A stretch of 38,149 bases of DNA from Colwellia hornerae (GTDB lineage: Bacteria > Pseudomonadota > Gammaproteobacteria > Enterobacterales > Alteromonadaceae). Of the stretch, positions 16,536 to 25,239 are shown piece after piece (position 1 is the stretch's first letter; each line of letters opens with the position of its first letter). Made by a program: the position numbers and the translations under genes. The stretch lies in the NCBI RefSeq assembly GCF_007954355.1, contig NZ_VOLR01000032.1, forward strand, positions 1-38,149. The letters are read 5' to 3'. Below the pieces are notes generated by a model. It was not told the origin of the DNA. It made no database searches and was given only the letters and a program-made list of their open reading frames with translations.

Positions 16536-17402
16536 TTAGCCAAGCACATTTAATGATGGCATTAAATGTTCAGGCACTTTAAACGACCTTTGCTCTGCGC
16601 TTAGCGGGCAAATAAAATTAAGTGCCACGGCGCACAGTTGTAAGTTAATACTTTCTGCCTTATCGTCAACTTTTCCGTGTAACCTATCGCCAACCACCGG
16701 CATATTAATACTTGCCGCATGACTTCTTATTTGGTGTTTTCTACCCGTATCAATTATAACTTGTACCAATGAGGTGTTATTTTCTTCATTATAAGCCAGA
16801 TGGCTAAAATGGCTGCTGGCGCTTTTGCCATCGACATCAGAGGTTAATGCGTCAGGTTGTGGTCGTAAACGATGATCGCCGTGAATAATAATATGATAAG
16901 TCTTTTCTAAGTCATGCTTTTCAAACATCGCACTTAATGCGCGCGCTGCTTTTTTACTGTGGGCAATGAGAATTAATCCGGTTGCCGCTCTATCTAAACG
17001 ATGAACAATAAATGCCGGGCGCTCAGGCGTTAAATGCGTTTGAGCCCAACGAGCAATTGTGCAGTGATCACTCCACTTTGAACCTTGAGATAACATACCG
17101 TAAGGTTTATACCATACGCTATAATCAACACAGTCATTCATTAATAAGGCTTCATTAGGCTGCTGGCTCAGTACTTGTTCATCATAATAAAAATGTAAGG
17201 TATCGGCTATTTGTAATGGTTTTTTGATGCGTCGCAAACGCTGTGTGCTTTTACCACGCGTTAACCATAACGCACCTTGTTGAATGGCCTGTTTTAATTG
17301 AGCGTTACTTAATGAGCATTTTTGGTTAAGTTCGCCGATAACGCGGCTATCTTCGGTATTAATATCAAGATGAAGCTCAAATTTATGTAAGGCTATATTC
17401 AA
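16536..17402 (-). CDS. RluA-family RNA pseudouridine synthase
   Basis: A 288-residue enzyme that converts uridine to pseudouridine in rRNA or tRNA. The catalytic motif HRLDRAATG (134-142) contains the nucleophile D138, and the downstream RKHQIRSHAASINMPVVGDRLHG block is typical of RluA relatives. The N-terminal 75 residues look like a degenerate S4-type RNA-binding part (LKQAIQQGALWL). The WYKPYGMLSQGSKWSDH stretch marks a less-studied subgroup rather than RluA, RluC or RluD themselves, so I give no symbol. Its stop lies 7 bases from the convergent dapA stop. Confidence 0.88.
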   Translation of the reverse strand: MNIALHKFELHLDINTEDSRVIGELNQKCSLSNAQLKQAIQQGALWLTRGKSTQRLRRIKKPLQIADTLHFYYDEQVLSQQPNEALLMNDCVDYSVWYKPYGMLSQGSKWSDHCTIARWAQTHLTPERPAFIVHRLDRAATGLILIAHSKKAARALSAMFEKHDLEKTYHIIIHGDHRLRPQPDALTSDVDGKSASSHFSHLAYNEENNTSLVQVIIDTGRKHQIRSHAASINMPVVGDRLHGKVDDKAESINLQLCAVALNFICPLSAEQRSFKVPEHLMPSLNVLG

Positions 17403-17526
17403 GGTTAGTGAGTCATTGGTAAGTTATATCACTAGTTTACCAAAAATAATCGTTAACTGAATTGGTATTATGTTTTTCATCAGATAAAATAGCGAATTAA
17501 TGACTACAAAGATAAGATGAAAAATA

Positions 17527-17868
17527 ATGAACCGTGATTTAGCCCTATTTCCACAAGACAATGTTGGCGATGCCTTATGGCAAATGATGATTGATGGTGA
17601 TGATTTAAACCAAGCGCGTGAAATTGAATTCTCAGTGATTTTTCCTAATGAAGAAGCTGCTTTGAAGTTTGGTCAGTTACTTTTAGAAAACAACCAAAAA
17701 CTCTCATTTTGTCCTTATGAAGGCAATGATGATTTTCCTTGGGAAATTACCGCTTATCCTTTTGTTGGTGCCAGTTATGAAAATATTAGTTCGTACCAGA
17801 ACTTATTGATTTCAAGCGCTGAGCCGCTAGGTGGTCAGTACGACGGGTTTTATTGCGCCGCTGTTTAA
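17527..17868 (+). CDS. RraB-like (ribonuclease E inhibitor B family) protein
   Basis: A 113-residue cytoplasmic acidic protein. The pattern FPQDNVGDALWQMMIDGDDLNQAREIEFSVIFPNEEAALKF, a central PWEITAYPF, and the C-terminal GGQYDGFYC fit the RraB/DUF1260 family, whose E. coli member inhibits RNase E. It is a distant member, lacking the long acidic tail of E. coli RraB, so the regulatory role is uncertain. It is divergent from the pseudouridine synthase gene. Confidence 0.72.
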   Translation: MNRDLALFPQDNVGDALWQMMIDGDDLNQAREIEFSVIFPNEEAALKFGQLLLENNQKLSFCPYEGNDDFPWEITAYPFVGASYENISSYQNLLISSAEPLGGQYDGFYCAAV

Positions 17869-17949
17869 TATAATGCCCTGACATTGATAAAAGGGCAGGT
17901 TCATTGATAGTGTAAATATTTTTTGATGTTTTACATTGACTATTACCCA

Positions 17950-17972
17950 GATGCTGAAGGATTTTCAGCATC
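17950..17972 (+). promoter_or_regulatory. leader hairpin before the CxxC protein gene
   Basis: A 9-bp perfect stem (GATGCTGAA with TTCAGCATC) with a 5-base loop ends 14 bases before the ATG at 17987, just ahead of the AAGG ribosome binding site. There is no T run, so it is more likely a leader structure than a terminator. Confidence 0.5.
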
Positions 17973-17986
17973 AATAAGGCAGCTTT

Positions 17987-18199
17987 ATGCTCGATATAAC
18001 ACAGTTTGACCTATTAAAAAAAAGCACTGCAAAGTCATTTAACGATCAAAAAGCCTTAATTAAAAAAGTGATGGCGGGCCGTCAAATGAAATGTGAAACT
18101 TGCGGTAATATACTGCGTTTAATTGTCCCTGAAGATAAAAGTACTCCGGGTGTTTATTGTGGCAAAGGCTGTACCGATATATGTTTAGACTTTATTTAA
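17987..18199 (+). CDS. small protein with paired CxxC/CxxxC motifs
   Basis: A 70-residue cytoplasmic protein with C-x-x-C (CETC) and C-x-x-x-C (CGKGC) pairs in its second half plus a further cysteine (TDIC), suggesting a bound zinc ion or a small redox site. The N-terminal half is lysine-rich and helical. I recognise no characterised relative; similar short proteins occur as unnamed genes in marine gammaproteobacteria. The ATG follows AAGG at a fair distance, and a hairpin occupies the leader. Confidence 0.68.
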   Translation: MLDITQFDLLKKSTAKSFNDQKALIKKVMAGRQMKCETCGNILRLIVPEDKSTPGVYCGKGCTDICLDFI

Positions 18200-18839
18200 G
18201 CGATAAAGTAAATTTAACTCACTCGAGCAGAGCGACAAATTTCTTTTATTAATTTATTATTTTTTAATGGTATTTATACAATCGCTTCAGTTTCTAAGAT
18301 TTCTTGTCAACCAGGAACTAATGAAGCACTAATGCTGGTAGAGACTAACTGCCAAGCATATTCAATAGCTTAATATTCGCAGGCGGCTAAAACCTTATGA
18401 TCTACTGACCATAACCACTTTAAATTTATCGAGTGCAATATAAAGTACTCGATTGATAAAGGGCATGACTGGCAATTGAGCAATATTAATTAAAGGCTGC
18501 TGGGCAATAAGCTAACTTTTTGGCACAGTGAGTTGGTCGTGTTCTTGTCAGATAGTAATAATTTTTTGTTATTTTAGCTGAATTAGCCTCAATAACATGC
18601 CTGTTACAAGGCTTTTGTGGGTTAACTAAGGTTATCTCTTTAGGATCAATATCTTCGGTGATTTTCAATAAATCAGGATGCTGACAAAGATGGTGAAGAG
18701 ACTTGCTATTGTCAGCCATTTCTTATGCTTTTACTGGTAAAGAAAAATAGTTAAAGTAAAAAGTGCTTATCATGGTGCTTATGATTATGCTGAGGTCAGT
18801 TAGATCGCAGCGCCGATAAACTCAAAAGAGAATACATAC
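18200..18839 (-). pseudogene. gene-poor stretch with a possible decayed gene
   Basis: No intact gene is convincing in these 640 bases. On the minus strand an open frame starts at 18719 (MADNSKSLHHLCQH...) and runs to 18486. Protein-like reading then seems to continue in another frame (IAQLPVMPFINRVLYIALDKF) and, after a stop and a second shift, in a third (VLAACEY, then AIEYAWQLVSTS). This looks like a gene broken by frameshifts, but open stretches of this size can arise by chance and I recognise no family. Alternatively the 77-residue frame is a real small gene. Confidence 0.3.
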
Positions 18840-20078
18840 ATGAGTGCCTTTTCAACAAAAACTGAAAATAGCGGACAAAATGAAGTCTTTATTTGTGATG
18901 CTATTAGAACACCGATTGGCCGTTATGGTGGCTCGTTAGCGACCATTCGGGCTGATGATCTAGCCGCATTACCCTTAAAAGCATTGATGGCACGAAATCC
19001 AACACTAGATTTTAGCCAAGTAGACGATGTTATTTTAGGTTGTGCCAACCAAGCAGGGGAAGATAACCGTAATATTGCTCGTATGGCAACGTTATTAGCC
19101 GGCTTACCCTACCAAGTACCCGCAACAACGCTTAACCGTTTATGTGGCTCTGGCTTGAATGCTGTCGGCATTGCGATGCAGGCGATTAAGTCAGGAGAAG
19201 CTGAAATGATTATTGCCGGTGGCGTTGAAAGTATGACTCGCGCCCCTTTTGTGATGGGCAAAGCGGAAAGTAATTTTTCACGTACTCAAGAAATGTTCGA
19301 CACAACTATGGGCTGGCGCTTTATTAACAAAGCTCTCGATAGCGCTTACGGCACTGAAAGCATGCCACAAACAGCAGAAAACCTTGCCCAAGAGTTTAAC
19401 ATTAGCCGGGCAGACCAAGACAAGTTTGCTTTTGCTAGCCAGCAAAAAGCCGCTAATGCCCAACAAGCTGGCTTTTTTGCGGAAGAAATACTGCCAGTCA
19501 GTATTTTACAAGGCAAAAAAGAGCCGATTATTTTCTCTCAAGATGAGCATATTCGCCTAACCAGTTTAGAAAAAATGTCGGCGCTCAAACCTTTTGTTCA
19601 TGCCAAAGGCAGTATTACCGCAGGTAATGCCTCAGGAATTAATGATGGCGCTGCCGCAATCTTGTTGGCGTCAAGCCAATCAGTGCAAAAAAACAACTTA
19701 ACCCCGATAGCTAAAGTGTTAGGTATGGCTGTCGCTGGTGTACCGCCACGTATTATGGGGATTGGCCCAGTACCGGCCACACAAAAGCTGCTAAAACGTT
19801 TAAATTTATCGCTTGAAGATATCGACCTTATAGAACTGAACGAAGCTTTTGCAGTACAAGCTTTAGCTTGTATTCGCGAATTAGGTTTGCAAGATGACGA
19901 TCCGCGTATTAACCCACAAGGTGGCGCTATTGCTTTAGGGCATCCTTTGGGGATGAGTGGTGCGCGCTTAATAACATCAGCGGCTCGACAGTTACAACGT
20001 ACGAACAAGCGCTATGCACTGTGTACTATGTGTATAGGTGTCGGGCAGGGAATCGCCTTAATTATTGAAAGAGTTTAA
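18840..20078 (+). CDS. pcaF: 3-oxoadipyl-CoA thiolase-type acetyl-CoA acyltransferase
   Basis: A 412-residue degradative thiolase. The acyl-accepting cysteine is C102 (RLCGSG), the general base H368 lies in GGAIALGHPLGMSGAR, and C398 lies in the C-terminal CIGVGQG. The opening VFICDAIRTPIGRYGGSLA, GCANQAGEDNRN and the block from APFVMGKAES to TTMGWRFIN match PcaF/PaaJ (3-oxoadipyl-CoA to succinyl-CoA plus acetyl-CoA) better than AtoB or FadA. There are about 12 extra residues at the N-terminus. No aromatic-degradation or beta-oxidation partner is adjacent, so the substrate should be treated as likely, not certain. Confidence 0.85.
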   Translation: MSAFSTKTENSGQNEVFICDAIRTPIGRYGGSLATIRADDLAALPLKALMARNPTLDFSQVDDVILGCANQAGEDNRNIARMATLLAGLPYQVPATTLNRLCGSGLNAVGIAMQAIKSGEAEMIIAGGVESMTRAPFVMGKAESNFSRTQEMFDTTMGWRFINKALDSAYGTESMPQTAENLAQEFNISRADQDKFAFASQQKAANAQQAGFFAEEILPVSILQGKKEPIIFSQDEHIRLTSLEKMSALKPFVHAKGSITAGNASGINDGAAAILLASSQSVQKNNLTPIAKVLGMAVAGVPPRIMGIGPVPATQKLLKRLNLSLEDIDLIELNEAFAVQALACIRELGLQDDDPRINPQGGAIALGHPLGMSGARLITSAARQLQRTNKRYALCTMCIGVGQGIALIIERV

Positions 20079-20103
20079 GGCCGTTTAAAACAGAATCGCT
20101 GAA

Positions 20104-20129
20104 AAAGGGAGTGGTTTTCTACTCCCTTT
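20104..20129 (+). terminator. probable terminator after the thiolase gene
   Basis: A 9-bp perfect stem (AAAGGGAGT with ACTCCCTTT) with an 8-base loop, 26 bases after the stop. The T run is short (three), so the terminator may be modest. Confidence 0.65.
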
Positions 20130-20245
20130 GCTGTACTTGCTAACCCATAACGATCACTAGACGGGCTATGTTATATCGAGCTTGAGCAGGGTTTTTATTT
20201 GTTTTTCAGTAGAATATTCGCTTGTATTAAACGCTTATAGCAAAG

Positions 20246-20908
20246 ATGATGACAGCAATGACCAGAACCCATTTACTTTTATTTTTACTCTTTGCTTGTA
20301 GCTTTATGATGAGTCTTTTTTTTAAGCCTTATCCGCTGAGCTGGCTAGTAAAAATTTTACCAATATTCGTGTTATTGCACTTTTCATGGCAAAACAGTGC
20401 CGCCCCTAAAGAACGCGCACATAAGTTATTTATGGCTGGCTTGGTTTGCTCTGCCTTTGGCGATTTCTTTTTAGATTATGACCGAGTTAATTGGTTTATT
20501 CTGGGGTTAGGGGCTTTCTTAGTAGCGCATCTCTTTTACATCTTCAGCTTAAAACCACTAGTCACGACGGCTATTGTTAACAAACGTTTACCGATTATTG
20601 CGCTCTATGGTGTCTATGGCGTTGGCGTTTTTTCGCTAATATATGCCGGCTTAGGCGAGTTATTTATACCGGTATTGCTTTATATGACCATACTGCTGTT
20701 AATGGGAGTTGCCACCTTACTTTCACAAAAAGCTAATACTTGGCTAATTATCGGCGGGCTGAGCTTTATTCTTTCTGATTCATTAATCGGGTTTAATCAG
20801 TTTTATCATCAAATACCTTATGCCAGTGTTTGGATCATGACTAGCTATTACTTCGCGCAATTTTCATTAGTTAACGGCATGTTTCGCCGAGAAAGTAACT
20901 TGGCGTAG
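20246..20908 (+). CDS. YhhN family integral membrane protein
   Basis: A 220-residue membrane protein with about eight hydrophobic helices and the two conserved acidic motifs of the YhhN/TMEM86 family: GDFFLDYD near residue 72 and SDSLIGFN near 176. Eukaryotic TMEM86 members are lysoplasmalogenases; the bacterial substrate is not established in general. There are three in-frame ATG codons within the first five (MMTAM), and I kept the first. The stop lies 3 bases from the convergent LysR gene's stop. Confidence 0.85.
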   Translation: MMTAMTRTHLLLFLLFACSFMMSLFFKPYPLSWLVKILPIFVLLHFSWQNSAAPKERAHKLFMAGLVCSAFGDFFLDYDRVNWFILGLGAFLVAHLFYIFSLKPLVTTAIVNKRLPIIALYGVYGVGVFSLIYAGLGELFIPVLLYMTILLLMGVATLLSQKANTWLIIGGLSFILSDSLIGFNQFYHQIPYASVWIMTSYYFAQFSLVNGMFRRESNLA

Positions 20909-20911
20909 TGG

Positions 20912-21844
20912 TTAACTATCGCCTAATTTATCAACAATAAAGTCGATAAAGCATTTTACCTTAGCAGGCATATTTTTTCGGCTGGGATAAACCAGGTAAA
21001 CACCAATATTTATTGGCATAAAATCTTCAAACAACGGCACTAATTTCCCCGTCGCCACTTCTTCACGTAAATTAAATAACGGCATACGGATAATACCTTG
21101 TCCTGCTAAGCATAACGAAATCATCATTTCTGAGTTATTACATGATACTCGACTGGTTACGTGTGTTTGAGTTACTTGGCCATTCTGGGCGGTGTACTGC
21201 CAAGTTTCCGGCGTTTTTAAATTACGGTAACTGATCATTTGATGAGCAACTAATTCATTGGGATGCTTAGGTAGACCATATTGTGTTAAGTACTCGGGGG
21301 AAGCGAGCGTTAAGCTGGTTGAATTCATAAAACGTCGGCTAATTAAGCTTGAGTCTTCAAGTTGCATAGCGGCTCTTATCACAATATCAAAGCCATCGGC
21401 AATCAAATCAACTTTATGATCGTTTAAGTCGATATCTAACATTATTTTTGGATACTTGGCCATAAATTCCGCGAGGATCGGCCGAATACGAGAAACACCT
21501 ATACCAATAGGACAGCTTAACTTTAAGCGACCTTGTGGTATTTGCTGGCGTCCACAAAGGCTATTTTCAACTTGCAAAGCATCTTCAATGATCTGTTGGC
21601 ACTGTTGATAATAGACTTCGCCTTCCGATGTTAAGCTTAAGGTTCGGGTCGTGCGGTGCAATAAGCGAACCCCTAAACGAGTTTCAAGTTTACTCACCTC
21701 TTTGCTGATATAAGACGTAGAGTGCTGCATTTTTTCAGCGGCATTGACAAAACTTTTGCTTTGTACAACTTGGACAAAAACAGCAATACCATCAAGTAAG
21801 TTACTTTGACTTTGTGAAGAAGAAAATAGTTTATTAGCTTTCAT
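20912..21844 (-). CDS. LysR family transcriptional regulator
   Basis: A 310-residue LysR-type regulator. The winged helix-turn-helix covers about residues 15-75 (AVFVQVVQSKSFVNAAEKMQHSTSYISKEVSKLETRLGV, then RLLHRTTRTLSLT), and the substrate-binding domain begins about residue 103 (RLKLSCPIGIG). The subgroup resembles regulators that lie next to small oxidoreductases. It is divergent from the flavin reductase at 21952, with 107 bases between, so that gene is its most likely target. The ligand is unknown. Confidence 0.9.
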   Translation of the reverse strand: MKANKLFSSSQSQSNLLDGIAVFVQVVQSKSFVNAAEKMQHSTSYISKEVSKLETRLGVRLLHRTTRTLSLTSEGEVYYQQCQQIIEDALQVENSLCGRQQIPQGRLKLSCPIGIGVSRIRPILAEFMAKYPKIMLDIDLNDHKVDLIADGFDIVIRAAMQLEDSSLISRRFMNSTSLTLASPEYLTQYGLPKHPNELVAHQMISYRNLKTPETWQYTAQNGQVTQTHVTSRVSCNNSEMMISLCLAGQGIIRMPLFNLREEVATGKLVPLFEDFMPINIGVYLVYPSRKNMPAKVKCFIDFIVDKLGDS

Positions 21845-21951
21845 ATGGAAATAATGTATCTGTAAGTAGGTTATTAATCTTATATAGGAAATAAATTACA
21901 CTATATTCACTGAAACACCTATTATTACCTTGTCTTACCTTTGGAGTTTAT

Positions 21952-22479
21952 ATGAAAATTATCGCTTTTGCTGCCAGTAGTAGCCGTCAATCCATTAACA
22001 AACAGTTAGTGAGCTATGCCGCTAGCCTTGTTGAAAACGCACAAGTTGAAGTACTTGATATTAACGATTATGAAATGCCTTTATACAGTGCCGATAGAGA
22101 AGCAGAACTTGGTAAACCGCAATTAGCACAAGACTTTCTCGATAAAATAGCCGCTGCAGATGCCTTGGTTATTGGTTTTGCCGAGCATAATGGCTCTTAT
22201 ACGGCCGCCTACAAAAACTTATTTGACTGGAGCTCGCGCACGCTACAAAAAGTATATCAGCATAAACCTCTGATTTTACTAGCGACGTCACCTGGACCCG
22301 GTGGAGCAGCAACTGTGCTTGCCGCCGCCGTTGGCTCGGCACCTTTTTTTGATGGTGAGGTAAAAGCCCATTTATCCATTCCGAGCTTTTATGATAATTT
22401 TGATGTCGACAAGGGCGAGTTAAAAAATGCCGAGTTAGCTGATAAGCTCGCTTCAGCTATGGCTATGCTCAGCCAATAA
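21952..22479 (+). CDS. NAD(P)H-dependent FMN reductase-like flavoprotein
   Basis: A 175-residue flavodoxin-fold protein. It begins MKIIAFAASSSRQSINKQLV, the FMN-phosphate loop of the NADPH-dependent FMN reductase family (PF03358). DALVIGFAEHNGSYTAAYKNLFDWSSR and the LLATSPGPGGA loop follow in order. It probably reduces flavin, quinone or a small electrophile in the cytosol. The last 27 bases overlap the 3' end of cobD on the other strand. The divergent LysR gene is the likely regulator. Confidence 0.88.
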   Translation: MKIIAFAASSSRQSINKQLVSYAASLVENAQVEVLDINDYEMPLYSADREAELGKPQLAQDFLDKIAAADALVIGFAEHNGSYTAAYKNLFDWSSRTLQKVYQHKPLILLATSPGPGGAATVLAAAVGSAPFFDGEVKAHLSIPSFYDNFDVDKGELKNAELADKLASAMAMLSQ

Positions 22480-23523
22480 GCTGGCTAATATCTGATATTT
22501 TTCTTGATCAGGTATACCAAAACGCAAAGCATTCTTTTCGTCACACAAACGCACGTAGAGTCCTTGGTAACAGAATTTTTGATAAAGTTCTGTTGCTTGA
22601 GGATGCACGAGGGTTTTAAATAACCCGCAACCGGTGATGGTTATATTTGGGACAGCGCTTTTATCATGGTGGTGTAAAAACGTTTTCACTAATAGCGCTT
22701 CTAACTTTATTGATAATGCGATTAATTGTTGCTGTTGCGCTAATTGCCAAACCTTATCCTTTAAGGCTTGCTCTGTAATAAATTGGGCAGGGCCATTAAC
22801 TTCCCATGGTGAAGATAACTTCTGCAATTTATTTATCCAAGCAGGATGTGCACTTACAAAGCCTATTCTAATTCCCGCTAAGCCAAAAAATTTACCGATT
22901 GAACGTAATACAAACAGATGTTTATTTAGCGTTAAGTGGATCAACGATTGGCTCGGTGTTATGACATCCATAAAAGCTTCATCAACAATTAGCCAACCCG
23001 ATAGTGATTCAAGGGTCGTTAGCAATGTGGTTAATGTTTGCTGTTGCTGTAATTCACCGGTTGGATTATTAGGGTTAATCACCACAACAATCGCGTTGGG
23101 CGATAGCACTGCGCGAGTGGGTAAATGCTGATAATGTTTTATGGTAAAACCAGCATCATGCCATGCTCGTTCGTGCTCTTTATAGCCAACTTCTGGCAAC
23201 CATACCTCTAAACACTTTGATGGCTGATTGATATGATTAAGATAGAGCGCGGGTAAACGTGCAATAACCGCTTGGCTACCGCTGGTTACACTAATATTTT
23301 CGGTACCGTAATACTTCTTTGCTGCCGTGAGCATAGCTTGGTTTGGTTGCGGTAACTGTTGCCAGATAATTGCAGGGATAGTGGGGATCGGGTAACTGAT
23401 TGGGCTGATCCCCGTTGACAAGTCTAGCCACTGCTCTAAGGGAATTTGGTAGCGTTGGGCCACTTCATTAAGCTGTCCACCGTGTACTAATAGGGTCGAA
23501 CTTTGATCATTTTTATTGTCCAT
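22453..23523 (-). CDS. cobD: threonine-phosphate decarboxylase (CobD, Salmonella naming)
   Basis: A PLP aminotransferase-fold enzyme of 356 residues that makes (R)-1-amino-2-propanol phosphate, the linker for the nucleotide loop of cobalamin. The PLP lysine is K211 in SIGKFFGLAGIR, with NPNNPTG (150-156) and VDEAFMD near 180-186. I start it at the ATG at 23523, which overlaps the cbiB stop by one base (TGATG); an upstream TTG would add 14 odd hydrophobic residues. The pathway is supported by the two upstream genes. The 3' end overlaps the flavin reductase gene by 27 bases in opposite orientation. Confidence 0.92.
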   Translation of the reverse strand: MDNKNDQSSTLLVHGGQLNEVAQRYQIPLEQWLDLSTGISPISYPIPTIPAIIWQQLPQPNQAMLTAAKKYYGTENISVTSGSQAVIARLPALYLNHINQPSKCLEVWLPEVGYKEHERAWHDAGFTIKHYQHLPTRAVLSPNAIVVVINPNNPTGELQQQQTLTTLLTTLESLSGWLIVDEAFMDVITPSQSLIHLTLNKHLFVLRSIGKFFGLAGIRIGFVSAHPAWINKLQKLSSPWEVNGPAQFITEQALKDKVWQLAQQQQLIALSIKLEALLVKTFLHHHDKSAVPNITITGCGLFKTLVHPQATELYQKFCYQGLYVRLCDEKNALRFGIPDQEKYQILASLLAEHSHS

Positions 23524-24491
23524 CACAAATTTCCACCATAAAAATAATGCAACAGTTGAGAGCAAAAAGCAGTAAAAATTAAAATAACAACGGCTTTATT
23601 GACCAGGTTTATGCTACGAAAAATATCATTTTTAACAACGCTATTACCGCAACCTAATGGTGTCGACGTCACGGCCTTGCCATGATAAATGGCAGTACCC
23701 CCTAAGGTGAAGTTTAGTACACTGGCGCCCGTTGCCATTACCCAACCGCCATTTAAACTTTTATAATGTCGGCCTTGTTGATAACCATTTTTTAGCGCAT
23801 TGATCATTTTTGAACAAGAATAATTTGTTTGGCAAGCATAAAGTAGTGCGGTAACTTTTGCACTTGGCCAGCCAAGTAGGTCGTCCATGCGTGCCGCACA
23901 CCAACCAAAATGGATAAAACGTTGGTTTTTATAGCCCCACATTGCATCGAGTGTATTGGCGAGTCGATGTAAAATCACCAGCGGAATACCACCAATAATA
24001 AACCAAAAAAAACTCGCAATAGCCGCGTCATGACCATTTTCTAAAACAGATTCAACAGTTGCGCGGGAAATTTCTTGTTCAGATAGGTCTGTTGTTTTAC
24101 GGCTAACTAAATAACCACAAAAATGTCGTGCGGTGACTAAGTCCTTTTTATTAAGGGGATTAAGTATTTGTAAAGCATGTAACGTTAGACTTTTTAAACC
24201 GATAGCAAAATAAAGCACTAAGGCATCTAAGCACCAGAACAGCAGCTGGTTTTGGTGAAAGTAATAATAAAGAATAGGTAAAGGTAAACATAAGATAAGC
24301 CACGATAAAACTCCCAATAATCGAGGCAATATTAAAGTGGTTGTTTTAGGTGTAGCATGGTGAAAGTTAAAGAAATGCTCTATTTTAGTGGTTAACCAAC
24401 CAAAGCCCACTAAAGGGTGAAATCGTTTTACTTCGCCAAGCCAGCGATCAAGTAGATAGGCCATCACCATGATCATTGAGCTTGTCATCAC
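23523..24491 (-). CDS. cbiB: adenosylcobinamide-phosphate synthase (CbiB)
   Basis: An integral membrane protein of 322 residues that joins aminopropanol (phosphate) to adenosylcobyric acid. It has several hydrophobic helices and the family signatures LLDRWLGEVKRFHPLVGFG near the start, NTLDAMWGYKN..RFIHFGWCAARMDDLLGWP (written here in pieces, about residues 188-222), and NGGWVMATGA. The start overlaps the cobC stop by 4 bases, and the stop overlaps the cobD start. These overlaps mark one translationally coupled operon, cobC-cbiB-cobD. Confidence 0.94.
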   Translation of the reverse strand: MMTSSMIMVMAYLLDRWLGEVKRFHPLVGFGWLTTKIEHFFNFHHATPKTTTLILPRLLGVLSWLILCLPLPILYYYFHQNQLLFWCLDALVLYFAIGLKSLTLHALQILNPLNKKDLVTARHFCGYLVSRKTTDLSEQEISRATVESVLENGHDAAIASFFWFIIGGIPLVILHRLANTLDAMWGYKNQRFIHFGWCAARMDDLLGWPSAKVTALLYACQTNYSCSKMINALKNGYQQGRHYKSLNGGWVMATGASVLNFTLGGTAIYHGKAVTSTPLGCGNSVVKNDIFRSINLVNKAVVILIFTAFCSQLLHYFYGGNL

Positions 24492-25189
24492 GTTACTATT
24501 ACCGTTGCAGGTTGAGTGATGTCGAGCGCAGCAGTGAGGATAAATTTCTCAGGTTTACTCTGGTAAGAGACCTGAAAAATGCAGCCATTATCAAAGGCTT
24601 TTTGTTGACTGTTAATCGCTTGTTTATCAGAAAAACCTTCAACAAACAAAGCTAAAAAACAGCGTAATATATCGCCGTGACTAACCACAAGAATATTCTT
24701 AATCGCGGTGTCGTTGAGCTTAGCAGGGGCTTTATCTGGCAGAGTTATTTGATGACAACTATTACCAGCATTAGCATTAGCAATATCGATTAATGCTTGT
24801 TGAAAGCGAACGGCGCAGTCAAGACCCGATTCGCCCTTCGGTGGTGCAGAGGCATTTACTTGCTGAAAAATAGCGTGGAAGTTTTTTTCTGATTTTACTT
24901 CGTCAATAGCTTTTCCTTGCCAGAGGCCAAAATCTCGCTCGATTAAGGCCGGCGCAAAGTTAAGTGGACAGTCTACTGTCACCTGACAAATTTCAGCAGT
25001 GCTTTTTGCTCTTGGTAATGTCGAGCTGACAATAAGGTCGATATTATGATTAATTAATTGCTTAGCAATACCATCAGCTTGACGATAGCCTTTATCCGTT
25101 AAAGGGCTATCTAATTGCCCTTGAAACTTCCCTATTTTATTCCACTGTGTTTCGCCGTGGCGCGTGAGGTAAAAATTGATAACCGTCAT
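24488..25189 (-). CDS. cobC: histidine phosphatase, probable alpha-ribazole phosphatase (CobC)
   Basis: A 233-residue member of the phosphoglycerate mutase-like histidine phosphatases. The phosphohistidine motif LTRHGETQWN (8-17), ERDFGLWQGK (near 105-114) and the second histidine in VVSHGDILRC are all present. The position at the head of a cbiB-cobD operon supports removal of phosphate from alpha-ribazole phosphate or adenosylcobalamin phosphate. By sequence alone it could be another small-molecule phosphatase. The remaining corrin genes are absent here, so the cluster looks like salvage or loop assembly. No cobalamin riboswitch is visible in the 74 bases upstream. Confidence 0.86.
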   Translation of the reverse strand: MTVINFYLTRHGETQWNKIGKFQGQLDSPLTDKGYRQADGIAKQLINHNIDLIVSSTLPRAKSTAEICQVTVDCPLNFAPALIERDFGLWQGKAIDEVKSEKNFHAIFQQVNASAPPKGESGLDCAVRFQQALIDIANANAGNSCHQITLPDKAPAKLNDTAIKNILVVSHGDILRCFLALFVEGFSDKQAINSQQKAFDNGCIFQVSYQSKPEKFILTAALDITQPATVIVT

Positions 25190-25193
25190 TGCT

Positions 25194-25239
25194 GCTAAAA
25201 TTACTTATACATTGATAATATTACAAAATATTTTAGCAT
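25194..25239. repeat. inverted repeat upstream of the cob operon
   Basis: TGCTAAAAT (25194-25202) and ATTTTAGCA (25231-25239) are perfect inverted copies 28 bases apart, spanning most of the gap between mlaC and the cob operon. It could be a long-loop hairpin or a split operator; there is no T tail fitting a terminator. Confidence 0.4.

Noticed and set aside
18486-18719. 77-residue frame as an intact gene
   Set aside because: No recognised family and signs of continued reading in other frames, so kept only as part of a possible decayed gene.
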